64,000 nt of DNA from FEN-1279 sp964400285 (GCA_964400285.1 CAYNTK010000004.1:62001-126000), one strand, 5' to 3'; positions 16,122-26,174 are shown, numbered from the stretch's first letter. Translations and numbers: made by a program. The notes: a model not told the origin generated them from the sequence alone.

Positions 16122-16967
16122 TTGAACTGTCCCTATTGCCAGACAAATATTAAACATAATGCCGACAAAATAGTTTGTTCCTCTTGTCATACCCCACATC
16201 ACAAAGAGTGCTGGGAAGAAAACAAAGGATGCACAACCTATGGTTGCGAAAATAATCCTAATACTAAATCCTCCGTCGTCGATGTTGGAAACCGAACTAT
16301 CGAAGATATTCAAAAAATGATTGCTCGGGATAAGCAAAGTGTTAAAACATTTGAATGCCCAAATTGTAAAAAGCACATCGAAGAAGGTTCTATCTTTTGT
16401 AAATACTGTGGAATTAGCTTAGATAATAATTCCGATGGAAAAGAAAAATTTGAAGAAGAATTTAAAAGACGATATAAAGCTGCAATCAAATTTAAAAGAA
16501 AAAGATTTTTAATGACCCTAACAAGTTTATCCATTATTACTTTACTATTATTTACTTCTGTTTATTTTGGAACGAAAAAATATCTGGATTATATTAGTTC
16601 CGAAGAATATCGTATAAAAACTCTGATTAAAGATTGGAAAAACTCTTGGGAGGATAAGGATATTAATAAATATAAAGAACTTTTAGATAAAGATTATATT
16701 TATTACGATAAAGATAACAAACCAGTTAAATACGATGATAAAATAAAAAGAATGCAGTGGACTTTTAATAACTATAAGAAAATTACTTTAAAAATCAGTG
16801 ATATTAAAATCTCATTCGACTCGACTTCTTCTAATTATGCTAACGCTTCTTTTAGACAAATTTACACTTCCGATAAAAAAGAAGAAATTGGAATGAAAAC
16901 CTTAAGACTTTACAAGGGAGAAGAAAACGAAAACAAATGGAAAATATTCAGAGAATATTTTGAATAA
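16122..16967 (+). CDS. Membrane-anchored RING-like zinc protein with NTF2-like domain
   Basis: TTG start at 16122; an in-frame stop lies just upstream and no ATG fits. Residues 3-42 carry eight candidate zinc ligands in cross-brace order (C3, C6, C19, C22, H27, C30, C37, C42; motif HHKECWEENKGCTTYGC), matching prokaryotic RING-like families. Residues 79-96 form a zinc ribbon (C79, C82, C93, C96). A single membrane helix spans about 129-149. The rest (160-281) looks like an NTF2/SnoaL-like domain: IKDWKNSWEDKDINKYKELL and a final WKIFREYFE. It is the last gene of the operon, 35 bases after the E1. It could act as an E3-like or scaffold component at the membrane; no E2 is present in the window. 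Confidence 0.78.
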   Translation: MNCPYCQTNIKHNADKIVCSSCHTPHHKECWEENKGCTTYGCENNPNTKSSVVDVGNRTIEDIQKMIARDKQSVKTFECPNCKKHIEEGSIFCKYCGISLDNNSDGKEKFEEEFKRRYKAAIKFKRKRFLMTLTSLSIITLLLFTSVYFGTKKYLDYISSEEYRIKTLIKDWKNSWEDKDINKYKELLDKDYIYYDKDNKPVKYDDKIKRMQWTFNNYKKITLKISDIKISFDSTSSNYANASFRQIYTSDKKEEIGMKTLRLYKGEENENKWKIFREYFE

Positions 16968-17008
16968 TGATTAATGAGTATTGATTGTGAGTTCAATACC
17001 CCTCTGGC

Positions 17009-17028
17009 ATTCCTGCAAAAGCAGGAAT
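17009..17028. repeat. Short dispersed palindrome
   Basis: ATTCCTGC-AAAA-GCAGGAAT is a perfect 8-bp stem followed by CCAG. It belongs to the widespread class of CATTCCnGC...GCnGGAATCCA intergenic palindromes; a degenerate copy on the other strand lies at about 28843-28866 (GGATTCTCGTTTTCGCGGAATG). It may double as the end of the RING-gene transcript. Confidence 0.5.
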
Positions 17029-17077
17029 CCAGATTATTTCGGTAATTTAAATTTTTGTTTTATCTTATTTCTTGTTT

Positions 17078-18037
17078 TTATAAAAAGAATAAAGAAATTA
17101 ACAGTCCTATCGTTAGTGCTAAACCAAATTGTGTATTAAATTGTGCTGTCATTACATTGTGCTTTGTCCCAAGCTCATAACGCGCCATTGTTTCCTGCGG
17201 ATAATTGTTTAACATTTTTAAAAGTCTAAAAGCAAAAGGAAATGTAATTAAATTTAATAATGCTGGCCACGGTAATAACCCAGTTATCACAAAAATTACT
17301 ATTGATGTATATGCTCCTAAAATAAGAAAATAATAAAAATAAAACGAAAGTCTTTCTCCTATCAATATTGGAAGTGTTTTTATTCCGAATTTACCATCGA
17401 AGTTTATGTCTCTTATGTTGTTAGAATGCAAAATTGCATCTATCAATAAACCAAATGGTATGGATAATATTATAGGTATCCAAGAAAATTCATGCGTCTG
17501 AACTATATAAGCTCCAAGTGTCATTCCTGTCCCGAACGATAAAAACACTTGTATGTCACCAAGTGCTTTATATTTCAAAGCAATTGGAGATGCTGTATAA
17601 TATATGGCAGATAATAAACCAAAAATACTCAAATATAAAATCCAATTACCTGCTTGTGTATATAGATAAACACCAGTTCCAATTGCAATCAAAGTCGATA
17701 TCATTCCAACCACTTTCATAAATTTTTTACTAACAAGTCCCATGGAAAGCACCTGTGAACCACCGTGTGGTATCCCGATTTCTTTATCTTCTTTATCTAT
17801 CCCTTTTTTGAAATCATAAATATCGTTTACCAAATTCGTTGTTACGTGAATAGCCATTGCACCTATCAGCGTTATAAAGAAATTGAAATAATTAAATTTC
17901 AATCCCGGATTTAATAATACAGCTATAATTGAACCGTATATAATCGGTATTACTGATGCAGGAAAAGCATACGCTCTTATTGCCATCAAAAAGAGTTTAA
18001 AACCTTGCGGTCTTGAAATAGTAGTATCTTTTGTCAT
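17078..18037 (-). CDS. menA: 1,4-dihydroxy-2-naphthoate polyprenyltransferase (UbiA family)
   Basis: The 319-residue membrane protein has about nine hydrophobic helices and both aspartate-rich prenyl-diphosphate motifs of UbiA enzymes: NLVNDIYDFKKG in the first half and NNIRDINFDGKFGIKTLP in the second. The GIDKEDKEIGIPHGGSQVL stretch after the first motif is typical of MenA. It attaches a polyprenyl chain to dihydroxynaphthoate, the committed membrane step of menaquinone synthesis. That would supply quinone for the cytochrome bd oxidase encoded at 57286-59688, though the two are far apart. No other men genes are adjacent. Other UbiA activities are possible but less likely. Confidence 0.8.
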   Translation of the reverse strand: MTKDTTISRPQGFKLFLMAIRAYAFPASVIPIIYGSIIAVLLNPGLKFNYFNFFITLIGAMAIHVTTNLVNDIYDFKKGIDKEDKEIGIPHGGSQVLSMGLVSKKFMKVVGMISTLIAIGTGVYLYTQAGNWILYLSIFGLLSAIYYTASPIALKYKALGDIQVFLSFGTGMTLGAYIVQTHEFSWIPIILSIPFGLLIDAILHSNNIRDINFDGKFGIKTLPILIGERLSFYFYYFLILGAYTSIVIFVITGLLPWPALLNLITFPFAFRLLKMLNNYPQETMARYELGTKHNVMTAQFNTQFGLALTIGLLISLFFL

Positions 18038-18139
18038 ATTGTAATTTTTATTTTATTAAACACTTCCTTAATAATAATAGTTTTATAAATAAATTGTAAA
18101 TAGCAAATATTAAAATTATATAAAATCGAGAAAACATTA

Positions 18140-18748
18140 TTAATTTATCGGAAAAACCACAAAAATAAACGGGTCCCATATCATATGCGATATCATTACT
18201 GCTATTATGTTCCCTCGCCACAAAAAAATCATTCCCCAATATACTCCTACTATAAATGATGCAAGTAGTAATATTGGATTAAATGTTGGAATGTGAACCG
18301 CAGTATAAAAGAACACTGTGATTAGTAATCCTATCCACTTATTATATTTTTCTGTTAAAAATCTTTGTATATATCCTCTCCAAAACATCTCCTCGCCAAA
18401 TCCAATTGGGAAAAACAATAGCAATGCAACAAGCCACTTGGGAAAAACCTCTCTATTTGCATAAACAGATGAAATGTTTTGGTTATGATTCGGAATTATA
18501 TCATACGCATCGAGTATATATTTTCCCAACCAAAAAATTAAGTATAATAAAGCCGCACTTATTACACCAATTAAAATTTCATTTATCTTGAAATATTTTC
18601 TGCTTAATTGCTCTCTATAATAATATATTGATATTGCATATAATATCGAAGTGGAAAATGCCATCATTATCCAAAAATTTAATGGCTTTATCACAAACAT
18701 CACAAACCATAATATAAACGCTAAAGCAATAAATATTAAATACCTCAA
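18140..18748 (-). CDS. CPBP family intramembrane metalloprotease
   Basis: The 202-residue multi-spanning protein carries the three CPBP (CAAX protease/bacteriocin-processing) motifs: GFGEEMFWRGYIQ (EExxxR), HIPTFNP and ISHMIWDP. The Glu/His residues form the metal site inside the membrane. Members cleave prenylated or small peptide substrates or act in immunity to bacteriocins; the substrate here is unknown. It lies about 100 bases upstream of menA on the same strand, so the two may be co-expressed. Confidence 0.85.
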   Translation of the reverse strand: MRYLIFIALAFILWFVMFVIKPLNFWIMMAFSTSILYAISIYYYREQLSRKYFKINEILIGVISAALLYLIFWLGKYILDAYDIIPNHNQNISSVYANREVFPKWLVALLLFFPIGFGEEMFWRGYIQRFLTEKYNKWIGLLITVFFYTAVHIPTFNPILLLASFIVGVYWGMIFLWRGNIIAVMISHMIWDPFIFVVFPIN

Positions 18749-18910
18749 AACTGCAATGAAATTTTATCAAAAATAACAATTTTAACTTAAAAAACTAATT
18801 CAGAAAAACTCTAAAATTATTTTGTTTTCTCTTTTTTGTTGAAATCTTGCATTTGATTGTATAAATTGAAATATGAAACAATTTTTAATTACTTGAAGTT
18901 TATAAATTAG

Positions 18911-21900
18911 ATGGATTTATCTTATTCAAAAGCCGATTTGATTTATAATGCATTTGAAAAAAAATTAACGAATGCATATAGGAAAGAACTTGCCTTTAAC
19001 CTGACAAAATCTATCCTGTTTACTTCACTCATTGTATTATTAATCGGTTTTTTGCTCGTTGTTTTCGAAGCCATTTTTCATTTTCGCTCTTCGGTAAGAA
19101 CAGTTTTATTTTGGCTCTATTCACTTTCATCTATTACTGCTTTTTCTTATTTCTACATTATATATTTTTTAAAAAGATTTGATTTTATTAAATCTATTGA
19201 TATCCTGAAATACGCAAAAAAAGTCGGAAGCTATTTTGTTAATATAAAAGATGCTCTTGCAAACTCACTTTCTCTCTATAACTTATCGTCTAAAAAAGAA
19301 TTTCAAAAATTATATTATTCCGAAAATCTTATTCTTGCTAATCTTATTAAGATTAACTCTGAAACCGAAAATCTGAATTTATCCTCTTTTATTAACTATA
19401 AAAATTTAAAGAAACCTTTTTTTATTTTTCTTTTTTCTGTTTTTATTGTCGGATTGAGTTTTTCGATTTTTCCCAATACTCTATTTAGTTCGTTTGATAG
19501 ATTAATAAACTATAAATACAGCTTCATTGATAATAAATTCGGTATCGCATTCGAAATCACCCCAGGTAATTATGAAACTTTTAAAGGTGATAAAGTTAAT
19601 GTTTCAATAAAAGTTTTATCCAATAAACAAGATTTAAAAATTGACGAAATTGAATTCTTCGTTAAAACTCATACACCTGATGGTTATGAAATCCTTTCCG
19701 ATTCTAAAAATTTAAAAACATCTGGCGATAATATCTTCTATACCACAATAGAAAATATTAACACTGACTTGATTTATTTTGCTGAGTATAAAGAAATCCG
19801 TTCCGAAATTTATAAAATTAAAATTTCCGATTACCCTATAATTAAGAGTTTTCGTATTACCATTACGCCACCTGATTTTACTGGAATACCACCAAAAACT
19901 TTAAATGAAAATGAAGGTGAAGTATATTGCATTGAAGGTAGTAAATTGTATTTTGATATTAAATCGAGTAAAGAATTATCCTCTGCAGGAATTTTATTAA
20001 ACGATAAATTCATCGGCTTATCGGTTAATGGCGATGGTGCTTCTGGCACAATCGATGCTAATGAAGAGGGGAACTATAAAATTAAACTGAAAGACCAAAA
20101 AGGTAACGAAAGTAAAAACGAAAAAACTTATTCGCTCAAGCTGATTGCAAACGAACCTCCTAAAATTACAATTATAGAACCTTCCGATGAAAATTATTTT
20201 TTAAAAGGTGAAAAAGAAATTCTTTTAAGAGCAAGAATAAAAGATGATTTTGGTTTCTCGAAATTAAATTTATTTTTTAGAAAATCTAAATCTAATCAAA
20301 CAGCTTCTAACACCTATTCTTCAATTAATATCCCTATTAAAAACTTAAATGCAACCGAAGTCGAAGTCCCGTATATGTGGAACATAAGCGGTTTGCATTC
20401 AGGGGACGTTATCGAGTATTATTTGGAAGTAACCGATAATAGCGGTAAAATTGGAAAATCAGAACTCAGATATCTTACCTTTAAATCTTTATCCGATATA
20501 TTAAAAAAATCCGAAGAAGTTACCAAAAACCTCGAAGAAGAGTTAAAAGCAATTTTTGATGATATAAAAAGATTGCAAGAAGAAATTCAGGAACTGAAAA
20601 AAAATAACACCGAAGAACTCGGATTAAACGACCCGCAGAAAAAACTCGACTTGCAAAAAAGAATGGAAAACCTGCAAAATAGTATGGATGCGACTCAACA
20701 GAAAATCGATAAAGGAATAAATGAACTTCAGCAAAAAAATATGTTGAGCGACAAAACTCTCGAACAGTTTATGAAACTGCAGGAAATGTTCAATAAAATC
20801 AATACCCCTGAATTTCGAGAAGTCCTGAAAAAAATGCTCGAAGCTTTGAAGAAAAATGATATGAACCAGTTACGAGAAGAAATGAAAAATTTCCACTTCG
20901 ATGAAGAAGCTTTTAAAAAGCAAATCGAACAATTGATGAAGTTAATGGAAAAAATCGAAAATCTTCAGAAATTTGGTGAGCTAACTCAAAAGCTCGATGA
21001 TATTACAAAGCAACAAGAAAAACTTAAAAACCTAACCGAAAAAACTAATAAAGATGAATCGGGAAAATTAAATACTCTCGCAAATCGACAGCAGGATATT
21101 AAAGAGCAAACTCAGGATTTTAAAGAGCAGTTGAAGAACCTCATAGATAAATTGAACAAAATGAAAGAAGACATAAGTCCGAATGATTTGCAAAAGTTAA
21201 GCAAAAAAATGGAACAGAAAAATCTTCAAAATAAAATGCAGAAATCTTCTAACGAACTGATGAAAGGTCAAAAGGAAAATTCCGAAAATACACAGGAAGA
21301 AATACTCGACGATTTGAATGAACTTAATAGCGATATGCAGGATGCTCTTCAATCTGCTATGGATACCCAAAATATGCAAAAAAAGATGATGAATGAACTT
21401 GAACGAATTAAAAAAGAACTGGAAAAATTAAGCGAACAGCAACAGGATTTAAAAGAAAAATCACAGGAAATCGAAAAAAATGATGATAAGGAATTTCAAA
21501 ATACAGGGAAAAAACAAGGAGATTTAAAAAGAGAATTAATCGGTGATATAAATGATTTGATGAATATGACCAAAGATGGTTTCGAAATATCGCCTGAACT
21601 TGGAAAAGAACTCGGTAATGCCTATAATAAAATGGATAAAGCCGAAGTGAATTTACAAAACAGCGAAAAAAATGAAGCCATAAGTAATCAGGGAAAAGCA
21701 AAACAATCGCTCGATAATGCCGCTAAAATGCTCGGTGATATGCTTTCCCAAATGCAACAACAAGGAAAAGATGGTCAGAATGGTAAAGGTAGACTTGGTC
21801 AGCTAATGCAACAGCTTGCAAAAATTATTGCTCAGCAGCAGGGTTTAAATTCTCAAATGCAAAAAATGGGGCAAAAAGGTCAAAAAGGGAAAGATGGCAA

Positions 21901-22378
21901 AGATGGAATGGAAGAAATGCAGGCGGAAACTCGTATTCAAATGGAAAGATTAAAACTCGAACAGGAAGAAATTCGTAAATCTCTCGAAGAGCTTAACGCT
22001 GAATTTGAAAAAGAAAAACAAAGGTCCGGTGAAAAACTCCTCGGTGATTTAAAAGAAGTCGAAAAACAAATGAAGGAAACAATAAAAGATTTAAGTGATT
22101 TCAAACTTGACGAAAAACTTCTCGAAAGACAAAATAGAATCCTTTCCCGAATGCTCGATGCACAGCTTTCACAGAGGGAAAAAGATTACGAACAAAAGCG
22201 GGAATCCAGACCCGGAGAAAATTTCATCCGAACTTCGCCACCCGAAATTGTTATAAGCGGGCCAAACTCTATTAATGCTCTTAAAGAAGATTTCCTCCGC
22301 CTTCAAAAAGAAGGCTATACCGAAGACTACGAAGCGTTAATTACAAAATATTTTTTAGAACTATCCAACGAGAAATAG
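18911..22378 (+). CDS. DUF4175-like giant coiled-coil membrane protein
   Basis: A 1155-residue protein. Two membrane helices near the N terminus (about 32-55 and 62-85) and a third at about 168-190 are followed by a beta-rich extracytoplasmic region (about 195-535) with FEITPGNYETFKGDKVNV and EIRSEIYKIKISDYP. From about 540 to 1100 it is one long Gln/Lys/Glu/Met-rich coiled coil; MQQQGKDGQNGKGRLGQ breaks it near 960. It ends with a conserved-looking segment FIRTSPPEIVISGPNS and a final helix. This architecture fits the DUF4175 family of Bacteroidota and Proteobacteria, often near MoxR/DUF58 genes, which are not seen here. Function unknown; a mechanical or scaffold role across the periplasm is inference. 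Confidence 0.75.
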   Translation: MDLSYSKADLIYNAFEKKLTNAYRKELAFNLTKSILFTSLIVLLIGFLLVVFEAIFHFRSSVRTVLFWLYSLSSITAFSYFYIIYFLKRFDFIKSIDILKYAKKVGSYFVNIKDALANSLSLYNLSSKKEFQKLYYSENLILANLIKINSETENLNLSSFINYKNLKKPFFIFLFSVFIVGLSFSIFPNTLFSSFDRLINYKYSFIDNKFGIAFEITPGNYETFKGDKVNVSIKVLSNKQDLKIDEIEFFVKTHTPDGYEILSDSKNLKTSGDNIFYTTIENINTDLIYFAEYKEIRSEIYKIKISDYPIIKSFRITITPPDFTGIPPKTLNENEGEVYCIEGSKLYFDIKSSKELSSAGILLNDKFIGLSVNGDGASGTIDANEEGNYKIKLKDQKGNESKNEKTYSLKLIANEPPKITIIEPSDENYFLKGEKEILLRARIKDDFGFSKLNLFFRKSKSNQTASNTYSSINIPIKNLNATEVEVPYMWNISGLHSGDVIEYYLEVTDNSGKIGKSELRYLTFKSLSDILKKSEEVTKNLEEELKAIFDDIKRLQEEIQELKKNNTEELGLNDPQKKLDLQKRMENLQNSMDATQQKIDKGINELQQKNMLSDKTLEQFMKLQEMFNKINTPEFREVLKKMLEALKKNDMNQLREEMKNFHFDEEAFKKQIEQLMKLMEKIENLQKFGELTQKLDDITKQQEKLKNLTEKTNKDESGKLNTLANRQQDIKEQTQDFKEQLKNLIDKLNKMKEDISPNDLQKLSKKMEQKNLQNKMQKSSNELMKGQKENSENTQEEILDDLNELNSDMQDALQSAMDTQNMQKKMMNELERIKKELEKLSEQQQDLKEKSQEIEKNDDKEFQNTGKKQGDLKRELIGDINDLMNMTKDGFEISPELGKELGNAYNKMDKAEVNLQNSEKNEAISNQGKAKQSLDNAAKMLGDMLSQMQQQGKDGQNGKGRLGQLMQQLAKIIAQQQGLNSQMQKMGQKGQKGKDGKDGMEEMQAETRIQMERLKLEQEEIRKSLEELNAEFEKEKQRSGEKLLGDLKEVEKQMKETIKDLSDFKLDEKLLERQNRILSRMLDAQLSQREKDYEQKRESRPGENFIRTSPPEIVISGPNSINALKEDFLRLQKEGYTEDYEALITKYFLELSNEK

Positions 22379-22698
22379 TGATTAGTGGTTAGTTGTTAGT
22401 GATTATTATTTGCATAAAAAAATCTTTTAACGCAGAGTCCGCAAAGCCAGCAGAGTAAAACAGTAAAGTATTTATTTTATAGTTGCAAAATGGGAATTTC
22501 AATAAAAACATTACACTTACCATTCCCGAATGCTCTTATCGGAAATAAACAAAGCTTTTAACATCTTTTTAGTGAAATCATCTCTAACAACACTAAGTAT
22601 TAAACATTGTTAAATTTACACTAATTGAAGCATTGTCCATCTCAATAATTATTATTTTTTTGGTTTTTATTTACATTTTAAGTTTTTATTTTGTACCA

Positions 22699-23405
22699 AT
22701 GAAGCAAATTATATTATCAGTATTGAATGAAGGCAAGTTGTCTCCATATCTTAATGATTTTATTAAAATTTGTCATAAAATCTCGATTGCTTCGTTTAAT
22801 ATGTCGAAATATAAAAAATTTATTTTAGCTAAAGTTGGTATTTCTACTGTTGATTTTGCTTACATGCTATTGCTGATTTATTTAAAGAAACCGAAGGTAA
22901 ATATATTTATTTTGAAAATCATTTTAAAGAATTATCCGAAAATTCTCCCGAAGAACTTTTTCAAGCAAAATTAAATTCACTAATAATATCGAGGACAAAT
23001 CAGAGAATTACGGAAACGCGAGAAAACTTCGGTGAAATTTACTTCAAAGTAAAAAGAGCGATATATTTACATATTCATAGAAACAATAATAAGTTCAAAA
23101 CTTTTTTTTACAACGAAAATGAATACATTCACTCATGTTCTGTTGATTTTATCGAATTGGATAAACCAGATATGCCTATTGAGATACATCTAGAAAAACT
23201 TTTTTTTGAGAACCACAAAAGCTTTTCAATCACTAAAATTGTTGATAAAATTTTTGATAATCTAAACTCTCAAGAGGATTATTGCAAGGCATTGATTAAT
23301 ATTAATTTGTTTAATATTGTATCAGAGTTTTATAAAAAGAGAATGAATGATTTCCTTTTAAATTCAGATAATGTACACTATTATTTAAATGAAGAGGAAA
23401 AATAA
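22699..23405 (+). pseudogene. Frameshifted gene upstream of the anti-sigma-like and Lon-like genes
   Basis: One reading frame runs from ATG 22699 (a TTG start at 22633 is also open) to about 22863, reading GISTVDFAY; from about 22866 a second frame continues as AIADLFKETEGKYIYF through to the stop at 23405. Insertion of one base near 22863 (making TAC-GAT-GCT) would restore a single protein of about 235 residues. The N-terminal half is helical, Lys-rich and might be read as a sigma-factor region 2 type helix bundle, but I cannot support that firmly. It is 5 bases before the next gene, so the three genes look like one operon. Either a real inactivating deletion or a sequencing error. Confidence 0.6.
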
Positions 23406-23410
23406 TATAA

Positions 23411-23929
23411 ATGAAAATTTTAACAGATGAAATATTACATATGTATGTCTTAAAATCAAACTTGCTTGATAAAAGACTTTGCTGTAAAATTGAAAAGGTT
23501 TTACTAACCTCAAATGAATTAAGAAAACGAATCAAAAAAATAAAAGAATTTTACAAAATATACGAAAACGAAACCCGAAATATTGTTCAAATAAAAAACG
23601 AGATTTTTCTATATCCCTTAGAGTTTAATTATGATGACAAAAATGTTCACACAAGACTTGCTGCTTATTCAAACGAAAAAAATGAAAATAGATTTAAATA
23701 TGTAAAAACTTTTTCCACTTATGAAAAATTTATCCTTTCAAGGTTACATTATAACCCCTCAACTAAAATGTATAAGCTGTTTCTTATTGGTGATAATATG
23801 AGTGATGTTGTGGGTGTTAAAGTAAAAATTCCAGAGCTAAACTTAGAGTTTTTATCTGACTCAAACGGGATAGTAGATTTAAAAAATATAGATATTTCTG
23901 CAGTAAAAAAAATCGTTATTGAAAAATAA
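23411..23929 (+). CDS. Possible anti-sigma-like protein
   Basis: The 172-residue protein begins MKILTDEILHMYVLKSNLLD followed by a helical stretch ending LRKRIKKIKEFYKIYE. This is like the N-terminal helices of zinc-finger anti-sigma factors (LTDExLxxYV..., then helices), but the His/Cys zinc ligands are not conserved (only CC at residues 24-25). The C-terminal part, VGVKVKIPELNLEFLSDSNG, is beta-rich like a carboxypeptidase-regulatory or Ig-like domain. No membrane helix. It sits between the frameshifted gene and the Lon-like gene, 12 bases from the latter, so it is probably translated with it. The anti-sigma reading is tentative. Confidence 0.5.
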   Translation: MKILTDEILHMYVLKSNLLDKRLCCKIEKVLLTSNELRKRIKKIKEFYKIYENETRNIVQIKNEIFLYPLEFNYDDKNVHTRLAAYSNEKNENRFKYVKTFSTYEKFILSRLHYNPSTKMYKLFLIGDNMSDVVGVKVKIPELNLEFLSDSNGIVDLKNIDISAVKKIVIEK

Positions 23930-23941
23930 TCCGGTTGATAT

Positions 23942-26110
23942 ATGACTCTCTTCGACTTAGAAATAAATTACCAGAAATTATATAAGCAAATCAAATCACC
24001 TTCTACTAAAAGTTTTAAGTTAAAAATAATAAGTCAATTTCTTATTTCATTAACAAAAGAAAGCTGTCAAAAAAAATATTTTTCTTACTATTATGACCTA
24101 GTACCTATTTTAATAGATTCAATAACATCAAATGAATTAATGTATTATTCCCCAGAAGAAATTAAAGAAATTATTGAATTACTTAGCTTCATAGAAAACA
24201 ATATACCGTTTGAAAATCTACAGTTACGCTTCGAAGAATCTAAAACGATTCTTGAAAATTCCCAAAAAAAGATACTTAAAATACTTGAAAATAAAAGTAA
24301 TTACAAAACTGCATTATTAAATCCTAAATCATTAGCAATTATTCTTCTTGAAAAAAGAGACGAAAATTTCGCAAATTATAATGTTCAAAATGGTTTAATT
24401 TGTAATCTCTCAATTGAATTATTAAATCGCCTAAAACAAGAGGTCTCTGATAAAGTAGAATTCAAAAATCTTTTCGAGATAAATGGAAATGAAATATTAG
24501 AACATTTACTACTAGCAGTATCAAGAGCAAAAGAAGAATGTAAAAGTAAAAGTATAAAAACTCATACATATTATTGCACTTTTCAATTTGATAAACAAGG
24601 TTGTATCTATACAGGATCATCTCTCGGTTTGGGTGCCATATGTCTTGCTTACAATTCTATTTTGATGAATGAATTAAATAAGCATTATTTTATGTTCAGG
24701 GGAGATTGTGCATTTACTGGAGAAATAGATCTTTATGGCAATTTAAAAAAACTTGATGAAGAAAGTTTAAAAGTAAAATTAAAAACCGTTTTCTTCTCGG
24801 AATATAAAACATTTGTTATTCCAGAAAAAAATTTTTCGGAAATTAAAAAAGAACTTGCTAAGCTAAATGAAAAATATCCAAATAGAAAACTCAAATTAAT
24901 TCCTATCAAAAACTTTATGGAAGTTTTTGATATTTCCACAATTGTAGAACGTTACAAATTAAAGGTACTACAAAAATCAAAATTAATTTATAAAAAACAC
25001 CAGACTGCTGCTAATTGGATACTTAGTTTGCTGTCAGTTGTAATTATTTGTTTTTTTGCTTTTAATTATTTAATTCCGCGATTAGATAGTAACCCTGTGA
25101 CAAAATTATATGAAAACGATAAATATACAATTTACAACAAATATGGAGTAAAAATTTGGGAATCAGATTTAATGGATAAAACAAATAAATCTCTATTTTC
25201 AGATAAATTTGACTTTGATAGAAGAATTACTTTATCTGATATTAATAACGATGGGAAGAATGAGATATTATACATTGCTCGATCTGATACCGGTTTTTTT
25301 CAAAACCGTTCAGTTTATTGCTATAATTCAGATAATACTATAAAATGGATTTACACAAAATCCCAAAGACAAGTTTTTTACAATAGCGGTTTATGTCCTG
25401 ATTTATTTCAAACTTATGGATTATATGTTTTTGAAAATAAAATAAATAATCAAAAGTATATATTCTGTACAGGTAACTTAAACGAAGAATTCCCGTTTTG
25501 TATAACAAAACTTGATTTCAATGGAAAATTGATTTCAGAATACTGGCATAGTGGTCATTTACCACACATAAAGTTTTATGATATAGATAAAAGCCAAAAC
25601 ATAGTTCTTGTGGCTGCGTATTGTAATAATATATATAAAAGAGCTTCATTATTAATATTTAACCCAGATTTTGTCGATGGAGCAAGTCCAGAGACAGACC
25701 CATTAAAAAATGGCAAAAAGGGTGTAGAAAAATATTACATTTTATTTCCAAGAACAATAATTAATTATTATTCTGGCAGGGATATAAATAATGTTGTAAA
25801 TATTGACCAGTATAATGGGGAAGGGCTTAACGTAACTGTATGTGAAAGTATGATGAAAAGAGAGGGCGAAAACGATTTTATAATATATAAATTTGATAGA
25901 AATATGAAAATAATTGATGTAATATTCAGTTCTCCATGGATTGGAAATTACGAAACTCTTGTTTTAAAAAAACTAATAGAACCTTTTAAAAATTTAAAAT
26001 CCTACGCAGATTCATTAAAAAATGCTGTCCAATACTGGGATGGAGATAAATTTGTAAATTATCCTATTATTAATAAACATTTCCTCACTGCTAGTGGCAT
26101 TTATAAGTAA
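23942..26110 (+). CDS. Membrane protein with Lon-like (S16) protease domain and FG-GAP-like sensor region
   Basis: A 722-residue protein. Residues about 185-330 match the Lon proteolytic fold without any AAA+ ATPase: the nucleophile motif TGSSLGLGA (Ser227 as candidate), TGEIDLYGN (the TGEI strand) and a Lys at 277 or 279 in SLKVKLKTV, then YKTFVIPEKN. One membrane helix at about 357-378 follows. The C-terminal 340 residues are predicted outside the cytoplasm, with LSDINNDGKNEILYIA (431-446), a calcium-binding FG-GAP/VCBS loop, and other beta-propeller-like strands. A cytoplasmic protease domain tethered to an external sensor is an unusual combination. Its likely partners are the two genes directly upstream. 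Confidence 0.72.
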   Translation: MTLFDLEINYQKLYKQIKSPSTKSFKLKIISQFLISLTKESCQKKYFSYYYDLVPILIDSITSNELMYYSPEEIKEIIELLSFIENNIPFENLQLRFEESKTILENSQKKILKILENKSNYKTALLNPKSLAIILLEKRDENFANYNVQNGLICNLSIELLNRLKQEVSDKVEFKNLFEINGNEILEHLLLAVSRAKEECKSKSIKTHTYYCTFQFDKQGCIYTGSSLGLGAICLAYNSILMNELNKHYFMFRGDCAFTGEIDLYGNLKKLDEESLKVKLKTVFFSEYKTFVIPEKNFSEIKKELAKLNEKYPNRKLKLIPIKNFMEVFDISTIVERYKLKVLQKSKLIYKKHQTAANWILSLLSVVIICFFAFNYLIPRLDSNPVTKLYENDKYTIYNKYGVKIWESDLMDKTNKSLFSDKFDFDRRITLSDINNDGKNEILYIARSDTGFFQNRSVYCYNSDNTIKWIYTKSQRQVFYNSGLCPDLFQTYGLYVFENKINNQKYIFCTGNLNEEFPFCITKLDFNGKLISEYWHSGHLPHIKFYDIDKSQNIVLVAAYCNNIYKRASLLIFNPDFVDGASPETDPLKNGKKGVEKYYILFPRTIINYYSGRDINNVVNIDQYNGEGLNVTVCESMMKREGENDFIIYKFDRNMKIIDVIFSSPWIGNYETLVLKKLIEPFKNLKSYADSLKNAVQYWDGDKFVNYPIINKHFLTASGIYK

Positions 26111-26174
26111 AACCATCTTTTTAAAAATAGATTTATAGCATTTTTGCCTCTTTTTAAAGTTAAAATCCATTTTT

